64,000 nt of DNA from Hydractinia echinata (GCA_030067915.1 JASGCC010000118.1:186001-250000); one strand, 5' to 3'; shown: positions 13,601 through 26,205, counted from the first letter of the stretch. Numbers and translations are program-made. The notes: a model not told the origin generated them from the letters alone.

Positions 13601-16600
13601 CATTGCAAAAAATAATCAAGATTTTTTTGCTATTTACAGGATATATGAAATTTTAACCATGTATTTAAACCTATAAACAATGTAAAAAATTTGACTAGGA
13701 CATGAAAAAATTCTATTTATGTGGACATTTAATCTAGGATCTTAATTTCTAACAGAAGTGCTTTTTTTCTTCCTTGGCTTTAGATTTACCTTATTCAGGC
13801 CAGACTTTTTAGGGGATTTGAAAAGCCCAGGAGGAGTACCCTCGACCCTTACCTGAGACATATTGCCACAAACTTGACACAGCTGTTGAAGGACAATCGA
13901 GATAAAAAACATTTGGTTGACGTCAGTTCAACATGATGTTATCATACATTGCCAAACATTATCAAACAGGCAAACATAAACTTTGACATAAGTGAAAGTC
14001 TTCCAAATGATTTAAATATGTAAATAAATACGAGCCATCAATTGTTAATAAGAATATTTAACAAACAAAATCATTCTTTCTAAGTGTCCCAACTAACTCA
14101 ATCTTCTTGAATGGTCAGGAATATTGCCAAAATGTCAGGAAAAAGTCATGAATATCCAAAATTTCTTCGATGTGGCAAGAAGGTGTCAGGCAAGGATTAT
14201 TATTGGCAAGGATTAAATTTTGGAACTATTAGTGGAACAAATATTAGGTTAATACTTTATTCATTTTGTTCAGGAAAAACAATATCTTTTTATGCCTCCC
14301 GCTCAGAGAATGGATAACTGCTATTGCAAGTATTTTGTAGCAAAAATAAAGTTTAAATTTCGTCTTGTTATAATTATAAACTGATGATAAAAAGTTTTCA
14401 TAGAATCGCAAAAAACGTTGATGTAATATGAACTTATCACCTTTGTGAAGTTTTTCCTTTGTTGTCAAAATTTTGTAAAAAAAATGATTAGATTTACCAT
14501 CGCTTTCACCTCTGCCATTTTTTAAAATAAAATAATAAAAAAAATATAATAATTATTTTTTTTCTTTCAACCATGTCATGACATAAGTCGCCATACATAA
14601 CTGTATACACCCTATTAACCACACACCAACCCATGACCTCCTATTTTAAGCTGATGTTATAATTTACTTTATTTTTTGTCATAAAGGCTAACCAGGTTAA
14701 CTGTTATCAAATATTGGAAGAGATTGGCAGGGTAAGATATAAATATTGGTTGCATTTATAGAGAACTAAATAGAGCTTCAACATTCCTATGGTTAATTCC
14801 CAAGTTTATTATCTACGTTCTTGTTTCAGGGTTCATTTGGTTCAGTCTGTAAATGTATGTGTTATGATGACAGCAAATTTTATGTAAGTTTAACTCCTTC
14901 TTTAAATGAAAGTTTACTCTATACGATTCTGGAAGATAGGAGCAATAAAAATAACATATTATTTTTTTACTATGAGAAGCTTGACAGAGGTTTAGCTTCA
15001 AACGTTTATTTTTAGTTCCAAATTTGTTCTGTATAAACAGACATGTATTTGAAGTGTGCAAAATAGTTCGGTTTTAAATAGTAAAGAATTACAAGGCTTT
15101 AATCATTTGAACTCATTTCCTATTTTTTATCCACCTTTTAATAGCAATGTTATTGATTTTTTTTATCCAAAATGTTTTTTAAATTGTGGGCTGGTTCAGT
15201 TCACACCAAGCACAAAAACTTTTCTTTTATAATACATGATATGTTTTGTGTCACTGGCACTTCATTTGATCAAAATTCTGTATGACTAAAAAAATATAAA
15301 GTCAAGAACATTATTTTTAACAAAAATTTCATATACATTTTTGTTTCATAATATTTTTATAGGCATTTTTTTATTATTTAGGCAATGAAAATTATCAGCA
15401 AAAAACGTTTAATGAGGAAAAATAGGATGTTGGGTAAGTCTCTTGTTGTTTATTTTGTTCACGTCTCTCCCCCCCCCCCCCCCCCCCACCTTCTTTAAGT
15501 ATCTCTCTTTTTTGTTTACAGTTACCCTTTTCTTATTAAAGGGATTGTTTTTTATATCAACTGTTAGTATATTTCCATGAATGAGTATCTTTTGCTTTAG
15601 CACGCCATCCAAAAAGTAAAATCAATCCGTTAGAACCACTGCATCGAGAAATTGCAATCTTAAAGAAAATGGATCATCCGAATATTGTAAAATTAATTGA
15701 GGTATAATTTATCATATATTCTTTGTGTGTATGAAAAATCATGAGTTATTCCCTACTCTACTTTTTATGTTGCATCTCCTCTTTTTTGAAAGTATCTGTG
15801 GTCATATTACAACTACAATAAGTTGTGTCTTTGTCAACGTTATACATTTTTACCATTCAGGTGATAGATGACATTCAAGTGGACAACGTTTACATGGGTA
15901 AGTGTGTTCTGTTACTTCAATATCTTGCACTATATATCTCAACAAATTGTTGACTGTATCGGCTTTAAATTTGTTTACCTAATTAAAATTAAGGGCGGGG
16001 GTTATCGAAATAAACTAAGACCTCTGCCGTTTGACTACCAAAAATGGTATTTCATGCACTTAAATTATTATGTTTTTTTTATAGTGTTTGAGCTAATGCA
16101 AAATGGGTGAGTTGCTTTCTCCACACCTTAACAGTATTACACTTGAAGTGTAAACAGTTCGTCACAATCTCTTATACCCTGATGCATTCTTGCTGTATAA
16201 CTCGTTACTATTTATTGCATAGTATTGTCGCATATATTAGTTTTTTGTAAATTATTTAAAATATGTTTACCTGCTTAGCTTGATCAGAAAATATTGTTTT
16301 AAAATGAGGTAAGATTATTCGTAAAGAAAAAGAAGGGATTGGAGCAAGTTAGATTTATTTTGTTTATAATAAAGTGGCTATCATTTGTAAAAAGTCTTTG
16401 TTGTATCGAGAATTTTAAAGGTTCGAATTGACTCTTGAATTGTCAACCTTTGCTACTGAATGCAAAATTAAAACTGCCACAGAAGAAAACAAGCAAGTTA
16501 ATGAGTGGTCAAGTTGTTTAACTGGGAAAAGAACTAAATTAAAAAACTGAAGCTATGCATATTCCACAAAAATGACTGTGTTTCAAGATTATTTTATGTT

Positions 16601-19600
16601 AGTCGTTAGAGTTTCATTTGCAATGTGGAAACTACAAATTTCACCTACTCAAGAAATACATTCTTTATAAGTACAATTTCATCTTCTACTTGATTTCAGT
16701 GTTGTGATAGAAGTTCCATCACAACATACAATACCAGAAGATAGATCAAGAAGATTATTTCGAGAGTTACTATTAGGGATTGAATACTGTAAGTTTCATT
16801 TTATGAAAGTCAATTGAAGACAAGGCCGTTGTAAGAGATTTGCAACTCTCTTGCGAAAGGGTGTAGTGCACCTTAAAAATCAACTGTTTTTTGAGTTCAA
16901 ATTATATTTGCTTCATTGCGCAATAAAATAAATTAGAAGTTTCAAACATTGTTCAATGGTTTTATCCCTGACATATCCTTGTATAATAATCTCATCGTTA
17001 ACAAAGACTTAATTTCTACTTCAAAACTTGCTGTATTTACTCCATAGTGTTCGGTTACCATGAATAAGGATGATTAAAAAAATAAAAATAACAGATTTTT
17101 TTTTTTCAAAACTACCGTTAGGGGATGGCTTGTATAAATAAGCTAGTCATAAAACAGATTCTAAATTAAAGGAAAATAATATAATTCTTAATATTTTTTT
17201 TATGAAAGTCAGCGAAATAAACAAATAAACGAACAAACAAGCAAGAAAACGAACAAACAAACAAAACTTACTCGTCCGTATATTTTGCTACGTGTAACAA
17301 ACTGTTTACTCCATGTCAAATCAGTACTTACACCATCCAATACAAAAAGTTCCACTGTTGCTTTCCTAGCATAAAGTTTCCTATTATATTACCAAAGCAC
17401 ACCTGATCTTTTATTTCTTATTTTCTTATTATTTCAGTACACTACTCCAAAATTATTCACAGAGATATAAAACCAAGCAATTTGCTTTTGGATGACAATG
17501 ATCATATCAAGGTAATGTTCTTATGTTTAACTTTGAAACAATAATAAAACCAAGCAATTTGCTTTTGCACGACAATGATCATATCAAGGTAATGTTGATA
17601 TGTTTAACTTCAATAACTATCAACTCATGCTGTCGAAATAATGGTCAGATTTCGATCAACTTTTTACTTAAATTTTGAGCACAGTTTTACGAAGCGTATT
17701 CCACGGATTTTATTCGACCTGGACGAGGCATGTTCTACATTTATTAGCAAGAATAAAACCAGTTATTCATGTTGGATTTTAGCCACGCTTTTAAATAGTT
17801 TGACAATAATTTATGTAAAGCAAAGTCGATATTTCTTTAAGTGCTTCGACACGAAGATAAATAAAAAACTAAAGAGCTATTCATTTTAATTGTGTTATAT
17901 TTAAGTGATGAAAATCAGACACGGCACACATTTTTTTAAACAACTCGATTTTTTATTTCAGCCTTGCGATATTTTGAAAAACAACACTCTCTTTTACTCT
18001 TCGCATTTCATCGTAAAAACGACAACTTGCTATTTAGATTGCAGATTTTGGAGTTTCGAATATGTTTGAAGGAGAGAACGACCTTCTATGTAAATATGCA
18101 GGTTCCCCGGCTTTTCAATCACCCGAAGTCTTAAACCATGGTAAGAGCCAACATCACTGCATTAGCGAGCTGATATTCGCCCTAATTTCAAGGAGAAACA
18201 TTTAGTTCCTAACGTTTGTTACATAATATTGTGTATAGTTTAGAATTAAGTAAGGTAGAATGTGGTCCACCATCAACTTTGTAATCTGTTTGTAATTGTG
18301 TTCAATGGTTTTCTACCACAGCACAATACCTCGTGCGTTACTTGTTTACCTTATCATGACGTCTATACAATCCTCTGTTTTGTAACGCGTATGTACAACT
18401 CTTTGTTCCGTGGCGTCTACGTATTGACAACCCGCTCCTTCTTAGATGTCTATACAACCAGCTGTTTTATAAAATAACTATTTAAAAAGATTCGTAGCAG
18501 TTGTTTTCCAATATCTCTTCTAGAATCACGTGACAAGTACAGCGGAAAGGCAGCAGATGTGTGGGCCATGGGTGCTACATTGTATTGTTTCTTGTATGGA
18601 AATGTATGTGTTGAATTTTCGCTCGTATTCCGTAAAATTTGTTGATTTTAGAGCCCTACAGAACAAATCTATCGAAGACATACGCAAATCGTTTTAATAA
18701 TGTTTAGTTGATTTCTACTTCTATTTTAGTGTCCTTTTGCCAGTGAAAATCTGGGTGAATTAGTCCAACTCATCAAGAACGAACCGTAAGTAATTGTCTT
18801 CTAAATTGTATTTTCAACCGCAGAGTTCTTTTGAATAAACTAGGCTGGAATTGTCTCTAAAAGCTCTTAAGAGAAGATTGAGCGAATTTACTGTGTAGAA
18901 GTTTCGCAAACGTTTATTTTTACAAAGTTGACTAAAACCGCGTAAGTCGCAAAATCTGCCATTTTTAATCAATTATTTTTTTGTACTTTAGAGTGACCTT
19001 TCCGGACGAGTAAGTTTTGATTGTTTTTTTTTCTTGCTTGTTTTCTGGTTTGTTTTTTTGTGTGTTTATTTGTTTATTTGTTTAATACGTGACTATAAAA
19101 TGTTATGTTACTTTTCCACCCAGGGAAATTAAGGCATGAACTGAACAGAGAACAGTCAACAATCCTACTGTTGTAATCAATACATTAACACGTGCTTCAG
19201 AAAGAAAACCAACTCTGAATCTGTTTTACATATTTTGCAGTTTTCCTCGAAATCGACTATGAGATTTTATTTTTTGTTATAGACCATTTGTAAATCCACA
19301 AGCACAAGATTTGATCTCGCGAATGTTATCAAAAGAAGCGAAGGAACGAATCAATATCGCTGAAATAAAGGTGATTTTCAGAGACCTTTTTAAACATATA
19401 AATATAGTTTATAATGTTTTCAACATATTAAAAGTCGGGAAGTATTCTCAACTTTGCAACTTGTTTTGACTTCAGGAGCATGCTTGGGTTACAGAGGGAG
19501 GTCGTTTCAAACTTCCATCCACTGAAGAGCATTGTAGTGTTATTGAAGTAACGGAAGAGGAAGTGAGGAACAGTATAAAAATCATCTCCAAACTCTCATC

Positions 19601-20403
19601 CTTGGTAAGTTGTCTTTTATAACTTATTGAAAATCCAACACGATACAACTCTTAATAATCTATAGAGAATGAAGGTTTATTAAGAAGTGGGGAATAGAGT
19701 TGGTTGGCAATAGTATGGGGAGGAGGGGGGAGAGATTTTGGTTCATAAGTTTTAGTTTTTATTCAGTGTTATCAGACTTTTGAATACACTGCTTCAGACT
19801 TGTTCCTTGTCAGCAAATTTCTTATCTTATATACATATATACTTGTACACCTAATATTTTCATTTGGAAAGGGAGGGTGTTGATAAATTTAAGTGGGTGG
19901 TACAAATTTTTGAAATTTGATGTAATTAAAAAAATATTCTTTCTGGCCGCCTATTTTGGAGGGTCGTTAATACACGAATTCTCGATTCTATTCTTCATTG
20001 TGTGAAACGTAATTTGATGTTGAAAAGAAGTTCCACAAAATATCTCAAAATTAATTAAAATAACCTTGACTATCTTTTGGGATGGGCGGTAGATCAGGAG
20101 CGGGCGTTGAATCGAACGTGGCAAAACACAGTCTTTTCGAAGATTGACTGTCAAGTTTTGTTTCTGTATATACATTAAATTTTTTACCTTATTTTAAAAA
20201 AATTGATGTTGATTAAAAGCGGCTTAAAATTTAAGATGATTCCGCCCGAATGCTTTGTTTTTCAGGTAAGCAATTTTTATTTTCAATTTCATGTTTTTGT
20301 TATTAAGGTACTTGCAAAGTCAGTGCTCAAAGGCAAAACATTTGTCGGTTCATTACGCACAAAATCTGGATGGAAAAGAAACCATTCTCTACCGACCTCT
20401 TAG
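7659..20403 (+). CDS. CAMKK: Calcium/calmodulin-dependent protein kinase kinase (CAMKK), 18 visible exons
   Basis: Serine/threonine kinase that activates CaMKI, CaMKIV and AMPK by activation-loop phosphorylation in animals. Exons with GT-AG borders and consistent phase: 7659-7767, 10058-10139, 12525-13029, 14687-14731, 14830-14883, 15382-15433, 15601-15701, 15861-15897, 16085-16106, 16700-16788, 17438-17511, 18038-18140, 18524-18603, 18730-18785, 18992-19009, 19283-19370, 19476-19604, 20308-20403. The joined frame is 1740 nt (579 residues, TAG stop). Residues 1-232 form a Lys/Arg-rich then Ser/Thr-rich N-terminus. The kinase domain has the Gly loop GRGSFGSV (246-253), AMK lysine 268, HRD 373-375 followed by IKPSN, DFG 393-395 followed by VSN, and SPE at 418-420. 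A short insert between the N-lobe lysine and helix C, with HPKSKINPLEP, replaces the longer Arg/Pro insert of vertebrate CAMKKs. The tail has VTEEEV and a basic hydrophobic stretch matching the autoinhibitory/calmodulin-binding region. The first exon with the start codon was not found; 7659 follows an acceptor and an in-frame stop. Confidence 0.93.
7818..8069 (+). mobile_element. tRNA-derived SINE in a CAMKK intron
   Basis: The first 70 nt resemble a tRNA: a GTGTGGTTATGGAGTTCGC box-A-like block and a GTGGTTCGGTCC box-B-like block, with GGGCGCC at the 5' end and a near-complementary GCTCGGGC at the 3' end. About 150 nt of unrelated body follows, ending in an AAT trinucleotide tail (8053-8069). 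That order is the SINE layout. The copy lies on the sense strand of the intron. Confidence 0.6.
8361..9914. mobile_element. Candidate DNA transposon with inverted ends, CAMKK intron
   Basis: The left end GGCCTGGTCAGGA matches the reverse complement of the right end, GGCCCGGTCAGGA, at 12 of 13 positions. Further in, both ends carry an AATTTAC..GCGAGCG..TCGCTCACG block, itself a small inverted repeat, while the left side has an extra CG-rich run (8380-8415). The 1.55-kb interior has no recognisable transposase. A 10-bp perfect hairpin lies inside at 9329-9363. No target-site duplication was certain. Confidence 0.4.
10430..11480 (+). pseudogene. Decayed non-LTR retrotransposon (LINE) reverse transcriptase in a CAMKK intron
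   Basis: Conceptual translation with several stops and frame changes gives recognisable reverse-transcriptase blocks: FLDWGKAFGRVPRKVIW (10645-10700; family form 'DLEKAFDRVPR'), LLYANDLVLS (10890-10920; YADD catalytic motif with D to N), GLEEKGLRVNATKS, then KHWVHKKCSGI (a Cys/His block) and LCDMLGSKGGVRRSVTCRI...AWKKF, ending in LYDSET. The order matches the C-terminal half of a LINE polyprotein. The D to N change in the catalytic motif and the stops show it is dead. Same strand as CAMKK. Confidence 0.6.
13784..13936 (+). other. Possible alternative terminal exon of CAMKK
   Basis: A strong acceptor (pyrimidine run, then CTTTAG at 13778-13783) opens a 51-codon frame ending in TGA. Its phase matches the end of the preceding exon (13029, phase 0), and its GC content is visibly higher than the flanking intron. 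Using it would give a protein with the CAMKK N-terminus and no kinase domain. The predicted peptide is basic and amphipathic and matches nothing I recognise. It could instead be a fragment of an unknown repeat. Confidence 0.3.
15469..15487 (+). repeat. Poly-C tract of 19 bases
   Basis: An uninterrupted C run lies in the CAMKK intron after the exon ending at 15433. Its length is likely to vary or be misread. Confidence 0.9.
17469..17622 (+). repeat. 77-bp tandem duplication of a CAMKK exon end and its donor site
   Basis: The end of the HRD exon plus its GTAATG donor (17469-17545) is repeated immediately downstream (17546-17622), with a few mismatches near the start of the second copy and more toward its end. 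The second copy lies in the intron and has a second GTAATG donor after the same ATCATATCAAG end. The open frame through both is interrupted, so the upstream donor is expected to be used. Confidence 0.85.
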
Positions 20404-20496
20404 TCTCAGAATGCACGATCAAAACACGCGTCACTTCGGACAACCTTCAAACCGTTGTTGCTAAGTCCAATCGGTTATCGTAGAATAGCGACTTAG

Positions 20497-20660
20497 CTGA
20501 TTGGTTGTGGTATGAAGGGGACAGATCTGATTAGTTTATGAAAGCGAAGGTTCTGACTGGTTATGGTATGAAAGCTACGGATCTGATTGGTTATAAAAGC
20601 GAACGATCTGATTGGTTATGGTGTAAAAGCGACAGATCTGATTGGTTATGGTATGAATTA
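20497..20660 (+). repeat. Degenerate 30-35-bp tandem repeat just 3' of CAMKK (copy A)
   Basis: About six units around CTGATTGGTTATGGTATGAA and AGCGACAGAT follow the CAMKK stop by about 100 bp, so they probably lie in the 3' UTR. The same array is at 30920-31080 (copy B) and 41246-41402 (copy C). Confidence 0.75.
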
Positions 20661-21846
20661 ACTTCACACTATCAGATACATTCGTTAGTATGGCATTAGC
20701 GATGTCGGTGGATAAACAGTTGCTAATGTGTGCGCAATGCATGATTGGTAAAACTGAAATTATCTCTTCTAAAACTTCTGTTCAAATAGATATCTGTGCC
20801 TTATTGTAAGCTAACTTTCAGCAACTCCATTTCCAAAGATGTATTCCAAATAAAAACATTCGTGTATATTTCTAAAATTAGCGCACGAACTTAAAACGTT
20901 AGACAATTATGAAGATATAATACTTAGTTAAAATGGGTTTTGTTTCTTTCGAATATTTTTGCTGAAATTTTTATCTGTGAAGGGAAGTTTAATGAATTAG
21001 ATTTTTTAGAAGTTCTTGATTTCATATATTTCTTTCATTTTGCCAGTAGGAAGGTTTTTGTATATTAGAATTTGTTGTAAATTTTATAAAAACTGATAAA
21101 AATATTACATTTGTATATATCTATACATATATTGTACAGTGCTGTGAACCTGTCTAAACTCGTTCGTTCAAAGTGGCAAATATTAAAGCAAAAAAATATG
21201 GAAACCGAAAAGTTGTTGTTATGTAAAGGGTTTTTATGTACTTGTTTTTTTCTGTATTTTTTATATATATAATTTACAGTTCTGAATATCTCGCACATGC
21301 TTTTCGCTTCGTTTTTCATAACTTGACCGAAATAATAGAGTGGAATGTAATTTGCCAAACTTTTACATTAAAACAAAAAAGTTAGTAAAAAGGTCGTCTT
21401 TAAAATGAGTCCGAAACGTCTTTAAAATGAGTCCGAAAATTTATGTAAATTTAAATGTATGTATTTATGGAAAAGTGTATATGAGATTTAATAATAATAA
21501 TAAGGTAAATAACCTTATTGTTGTTATTTACATGTTTACAATGTGAACAGTTGAAGTCAGGTATTTACAAAGAACGTGCGTTACTATTTCCCGACGAAAA
21601 ATATTCACAGTTCGCTAGAACTAATTTTTGTTTTCGTTTGAAAAAATAAAATATTCCGCGGGATTTAAATTTCCCGAATTTGTGAATTTTTAATAATTTA
21701 TACTGTTTCTCACAGGCGTTATATAGAAGACACAAAAGTTCAACTCTAAACTTAGTCAACCGCGAAATCCCAATTACGAGAAAATAATCTTCTTTTTTAA
21801 TATGCGAAAATTTCTGATGATCCCTTTAAGGCTTGGTTCTCACCTG

Positions 21847-22209
21847 GCACTAAAGAGCACTAAAGAGCGATAGAAATTGAGCACTAAAGAGCACTGGAAA
21901 ATGAGCGTCTGTTTTAAAGTGATTCACACTATAAGAGAAAAATACTTAATATAAGATCTCTTTTGAGCATGGAACGTTGAAGAAGAACTCTATTTCGTCA
22001 TTTGGAAATCATGTTCTGTACAAAATACTTCTGCACGAATGTCGGCACCTTTGATCTCAGAAGAAAACAATAAAACGAACACTAGAATCTTAGTGCTCGT
22101 TAGTGCTCGAAAAACAGCACTAATGAGCGACAATGAGCACTAAGGAGCGTTGAAACTGATTCTCACTTATGAAAAAAACACGAGATATCGCTCGTTAGTG
22201 CTCTTTAGC
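21847..22209. mobile_element. MITE-like element with AGCACTAAAGAGC repeats (copy A)
   Basis: The left side has GCACTAAAGAGCACTAAAGA and GAGCACTAAAGAGCAC. The right side has the reverse orientation (CGCTCGTTAGTGCTCTTTAG). These are terminal and subterminal inverted repeats with no coding capacity. It lies between the convergent CAMKK and KCTD 3' ends. Equivalents are at 32241-32599 and 42595-42999. Confidence 0.6.
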
Positions 22210-24477
22210 TTAATTATCATCATTATCGGCTTAACATCTGCTAGACTGTGTTAAATCTAAACTCACATTCCTCTGCATCCAGTCTACTTATTACCTCCTG
22301 CTAAGTGTTTCTCGGTCTAAATTTGGGCTTTGTCCCAAGAACTATCAAATCTCTACACTTTCTCACCCAATTATCCTTCTCCAGTGTCTAAACCAACTCA
22401 ATCTTCTTATCTGGATAAATCTTTAATGCTACGGATACCTAGTCTGCTTCTAAGCTTATCTAAAGGCGTTACACATCCACCTAAACTTTCATTTAGCGGC
22501 TACTATATATGGTGAAGACGCGCCGCGATGCACAACTTTTTTTTCAGTGTGAATTTAGGATTACACAGGCCTCATACAACCTACCTTAATACTGGATTAA
22601 ATAAATACTGGATTAATTGTTTTTTTTAAGTTTTAAATTGGCCAATGTTCGCAAATATAAGAATCAAAATTTCATTTCTTTGTTCTTGCTGAAGCTTCGT
22701 ATGACAACAGTTAATTCGGCAAAACACTATGATCTCAAATTCTTTATATCCTATGTGTTAAAAATGGATGCAGTTAGTCGCATTAAAGGCAGCTGCAGCT
22801 TGAATCAGGCATAAATTGTTTACACAAAGAGGAAAATGGTTTGAAGGGACAAAACATTTTTTCATAATGCATTTTTTATCAAGTATAAATTAGAGCATCT
22901 AAAACGTCATATACAATTTGTTCACATACAGAGGAGACCATGTTCATATATTGCGGATACAAATCATTGTGCACAGGCAAAATTAAAGGTTTGACTAAAA
23001 AAAGGTAGTCACTTATACAGAAAGTGAAAACGTGAGCTTACGTTTTAATGTTGCCATTTTGTTTCTATGATTTGGTTCACATGATACCGTTACAGTGCGG
23101 AGCGAAATCATTTCACTTTTTGCATCGAAACGGACTTGTTCTGTTTTGCACTCCGGGTAGGCTCGATGACAAACACGTTATCCGGTACGAAATTCGATCT
23201 CTATCCGCAACGTGTGAACATGGTTAAAAAGACAAAAATAAAAATAATCGACAAAACGTCTTCATTTAAACTAAAAAAACATTCCATTGTAGACAACATT
23301 TAAAGAAACGGACAAATTACCAAGAAATATTGCTGTATAAAAACTTTTAAATTCATATAAAAAGACGACGACACTTCACGGCATGAGAAGTCAGAAAAAG
23401 CGAAGCGTTTTGTATAGATAAGTGCGAAGCTATTCTGAAATCGAATCAATTAGATTTCACTTCGCTTCTAAATTACGGATAGCATACTTTCTTTTCTGGC
23501 AATATCGCTATGGGAAAGCCTTTCGTTGGAGCGCTTCGGGCGACGCAACAGAAAAACGCTTCACGGATCATTTGCTAGTTGATGTACTCGGTTTCTCCTC
23601 ATGCTTGTCCCTTCTTCATATTCTTCGCGCTCACGTTCGCGGTTACGATTCATAGCTTTCGTTGCTCGCAACAATTCATGATCAAGTGCCGCAAGGTCCC
23701 CGCGCCCCTCGAACAACAGCACATTTAAAGTGTCCTCGTATATACGTGCTTCGGGAAACTCCACTTTGGTTTGTTTACGTTCCGTTGCATACACGATAGA
23801 CGTGCAACAAACTTCAGTTACTTTTTTCCCGTTGCCGTAAAATGACCAGCAACATATTTCGTCGTTTGCAATAATGTCTTTTATAAATAATATGCGCCCG
23901 TTAAATCGTAGAGAAAGCTTATCGAAAAGTTCGAGATTTTTCAGCATATTGTCATCAGATTGACTAAAAAAAACAACAGAAATATTTAGCAACTGCATTT
24001 ATTTCATGTGACTGTTTATTGAATCATCTCAATCAAGCACTACTCATATCATTAGCATCTCAAACAGCTGTGAGTCAACAACAGCTGTTGAATCAGTCTT
24101 GACAAGTTTGATCAATAATTTCTAAACAAAACGTCCACAACGATTTGCAAGCCATAGGTAACAAACCATAGATTGGTTTTGTTAGAATGAAGCAAAAAAA
24201 ACACAAAAAAACTCGACATGAACGCACACAATAAAAAAACACGCACAAACTGCTTACATGGTGTAGGAGTACTTGTTACTGTATCGATTACAAACCAACT
24301 TGATGACAGGCTGCAAAATACGAAATAAATATCATACTACGACGCACTCAAAAAGCCTTTTTTTGTAGCCACAAAGAAATAATCTTTACTCTTGGTAACC
24401 TAATTGTAGGGGGGGGGACACTTAAGGGGGCGGGGAGAGGGAAATAAGTAAATAAGTAAACGGAAAGTTTACCGTTT

Positions 24478-24724
24478 GAGGATTCCATTTTAACGGCTGG
24501 GTCTTCCTCACCTCAGAATGTAACTTTGATGTGACTTTGTTACATTACAGCCAGAGATACGTATAGCATGCTCTAACTTGCTTGCCTTACGCACGAGTCA
24601 GTTCGCAATCAGTAGATGGCTCCAAATGGACTGACAACACTAAATTTACAGTGCGCCGGAATGGAGACTCGAACCTGAAATCTTATGATTACAAGCCCAA
24701 TGTGCTACCACTACACCATCTCCT
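24478..24724 (-). mobile_element. tRNA-derived SINE (tRNA-Thr-like head), copy A
   Basis: Minus strand 24723-24653 reads as a tRNA-like head: GGTGTAGTGGTAGCAC (box A), TTGTAATC at the anticodon position, and GGTTCGAGTCTCC (box B). The acceptor stem pairs poorly, so it is not a functional tRNA gene. About 170 nt of body follows. The same SINE is at 34838-35091 and 45228-45475. Confidence 0.6.
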
Positions 24725-24794
24725 TTACTTAACCGCATTATAATTAAAGTAGGTCTGATAAAACATTGGTGACCCCTATTGTAGACCTTTAAAT

Positions 24795-24885
24795 AAAAGT
24801 CGACCATTTTCTTTTTAAAAGTCGACCATTTTCTTTTTAAAAGTCGACCATTTTCTTTTTAAAAGTCGACCATTTTTCTCTTCAA
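24795..24885 (+). repeat. 23-bp VNTR in a KCTD intron (copy A, four units)
   Basis: The unit AAAAGTCGACCATTTTCTTT is repeated four times here, about four times at 35155-35235 (copy B, with deletions), and only twice at 45545-45590 (copy C). It lies in the intron between KCTD exons 3 and 4. Confidence 0.9.
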
Positions 24886-25884
24886 CTACAGATTAGCCTC
24901 CTTAATATTCCCTCCCCCTCCTTACAAATAGGTTACACAGGACATAAATGACATACAAAAACAGATTTATTATGATTGGATACATTACTTTTTCAGACGT
25001 GCAATAATTATACGTTCTTCTTGAGAGAGGTCATCAGTGGAACTTTAACACTGTGGTTCGACATCGTCTCCTTTTCTTTTTAATGCTTCTTCAACCTGTC
25101 CAGAAATACATAAACGGACAAACATTATCCAATTTCAGAATTGTCGCAAGAAAATTTCTTCTTGGGAAAAATAATAATTTAAGGTATTGGACTGCTGTGT
25201 TTATCACGTGTCTTCATAGCAAATCAAGCTATGTTGAAAATATTTTGTCACTTTTTACTCTTATTTTTAAGTACTGTAAAAATATACTTCGGTCATTACC
25301 CTCATTTGTAAGTTCTTGCAAACAATAAAACTTTGTTTCTGTCAGCAGTTCTTTCAGTTCAGTTTTATCATCAGGCATTGGAATTTTGCCATCACGTAGA
25401 TAATTCAGGATTCTGTCAAAATGTTTTCCACTGCGATCAAGAAGAACCCATCCTAAAAGAAAGCAGAGGGGTAAAAAAATCTGTGATCACTCTTTCTTTT
25501 TAGTGATATGATTTATCATTATTATCCATTACATTTGAAACTAAAACACACATAACGTGCAGAGTAAATTAGCATAAGCAACATCTTACTCTTCATTTAG
25601 AAAAATGTGTGCAGTGAAGCATTAGCTTTTTATCTATTATATTTTTTTATCATAATAGGTCAGATGATGTTTCAAGATTTTTGGCATTAGCTACCTGCCT
25701 GCTTTGTTTAAATGTCAGTACGTGTCCAGAAATCACTGCGAGTGTGCCAATGTGTACACCAGTTTGAGAGACAGAGAGAGACAGGAAGAGTTCAGATAAG
25801 CTATAAGAAGCAGAAAAGTATTTGTAGCATTAAATATGTTATCCAGATAAAAAGATTGAGTTCGTGAACAGGTGATAAGCTGAG

Positions 25885-26205
25885 AATAATGATGATGACG
25901 ATAATGATGACAATAATGATGACGATTGATGGTGATTGATGGTGACTGATGAATAATGGTGATTGATGATGATTGATGGTGATTGATAATGATGATGATA
26001 ATTGATGATAATTGATGATGATTGACTTGATGCAGATGAATCTGAGGTTAGAACTAACATGGTCTAGAACAGAATGGAAAAAAGTCAAGGTGTTTAGCTG
26101 AGAAAAATGATGATGATGATGATGATGATGGACCGCTGATGATGATGATAATTGATGATGATGATAATAATTGATGATTATTGATGATGACGGTGGTGAT
26201 TGATG
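25885..26205 (+). repeat. GAT/GATT low-complexity tract (copy A)
   Basis: Degenerate GATGAT and GATTGATGGT repeats lie in KCTD intron 1. The reverse strand gives spurious His/Ser/Ile-rich frames. Equivalents are at 36222-36540 and 46583-46915. Confidence 0.9.

Noticed and set aside
20471..20660. CRISPR-like or regulatory repeat array after CAMKK
   Set aside because: Units are contiguous and degenerate with no conserved repeat-spacer alternation, and this is animal DNA.
23422..23655. 77-codon frame antisense to the KCTD last exon (also 44170-44403)
   Set aside because: It overlaps the well-supported KCTD exon 5 on the other strand and has no recognisable domain.
24653..24723. tRNA-Thr gene on the minus strand
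   Set aside because: The acceptor stem does not pair and a SINE body follows, so it was called a SINE head.
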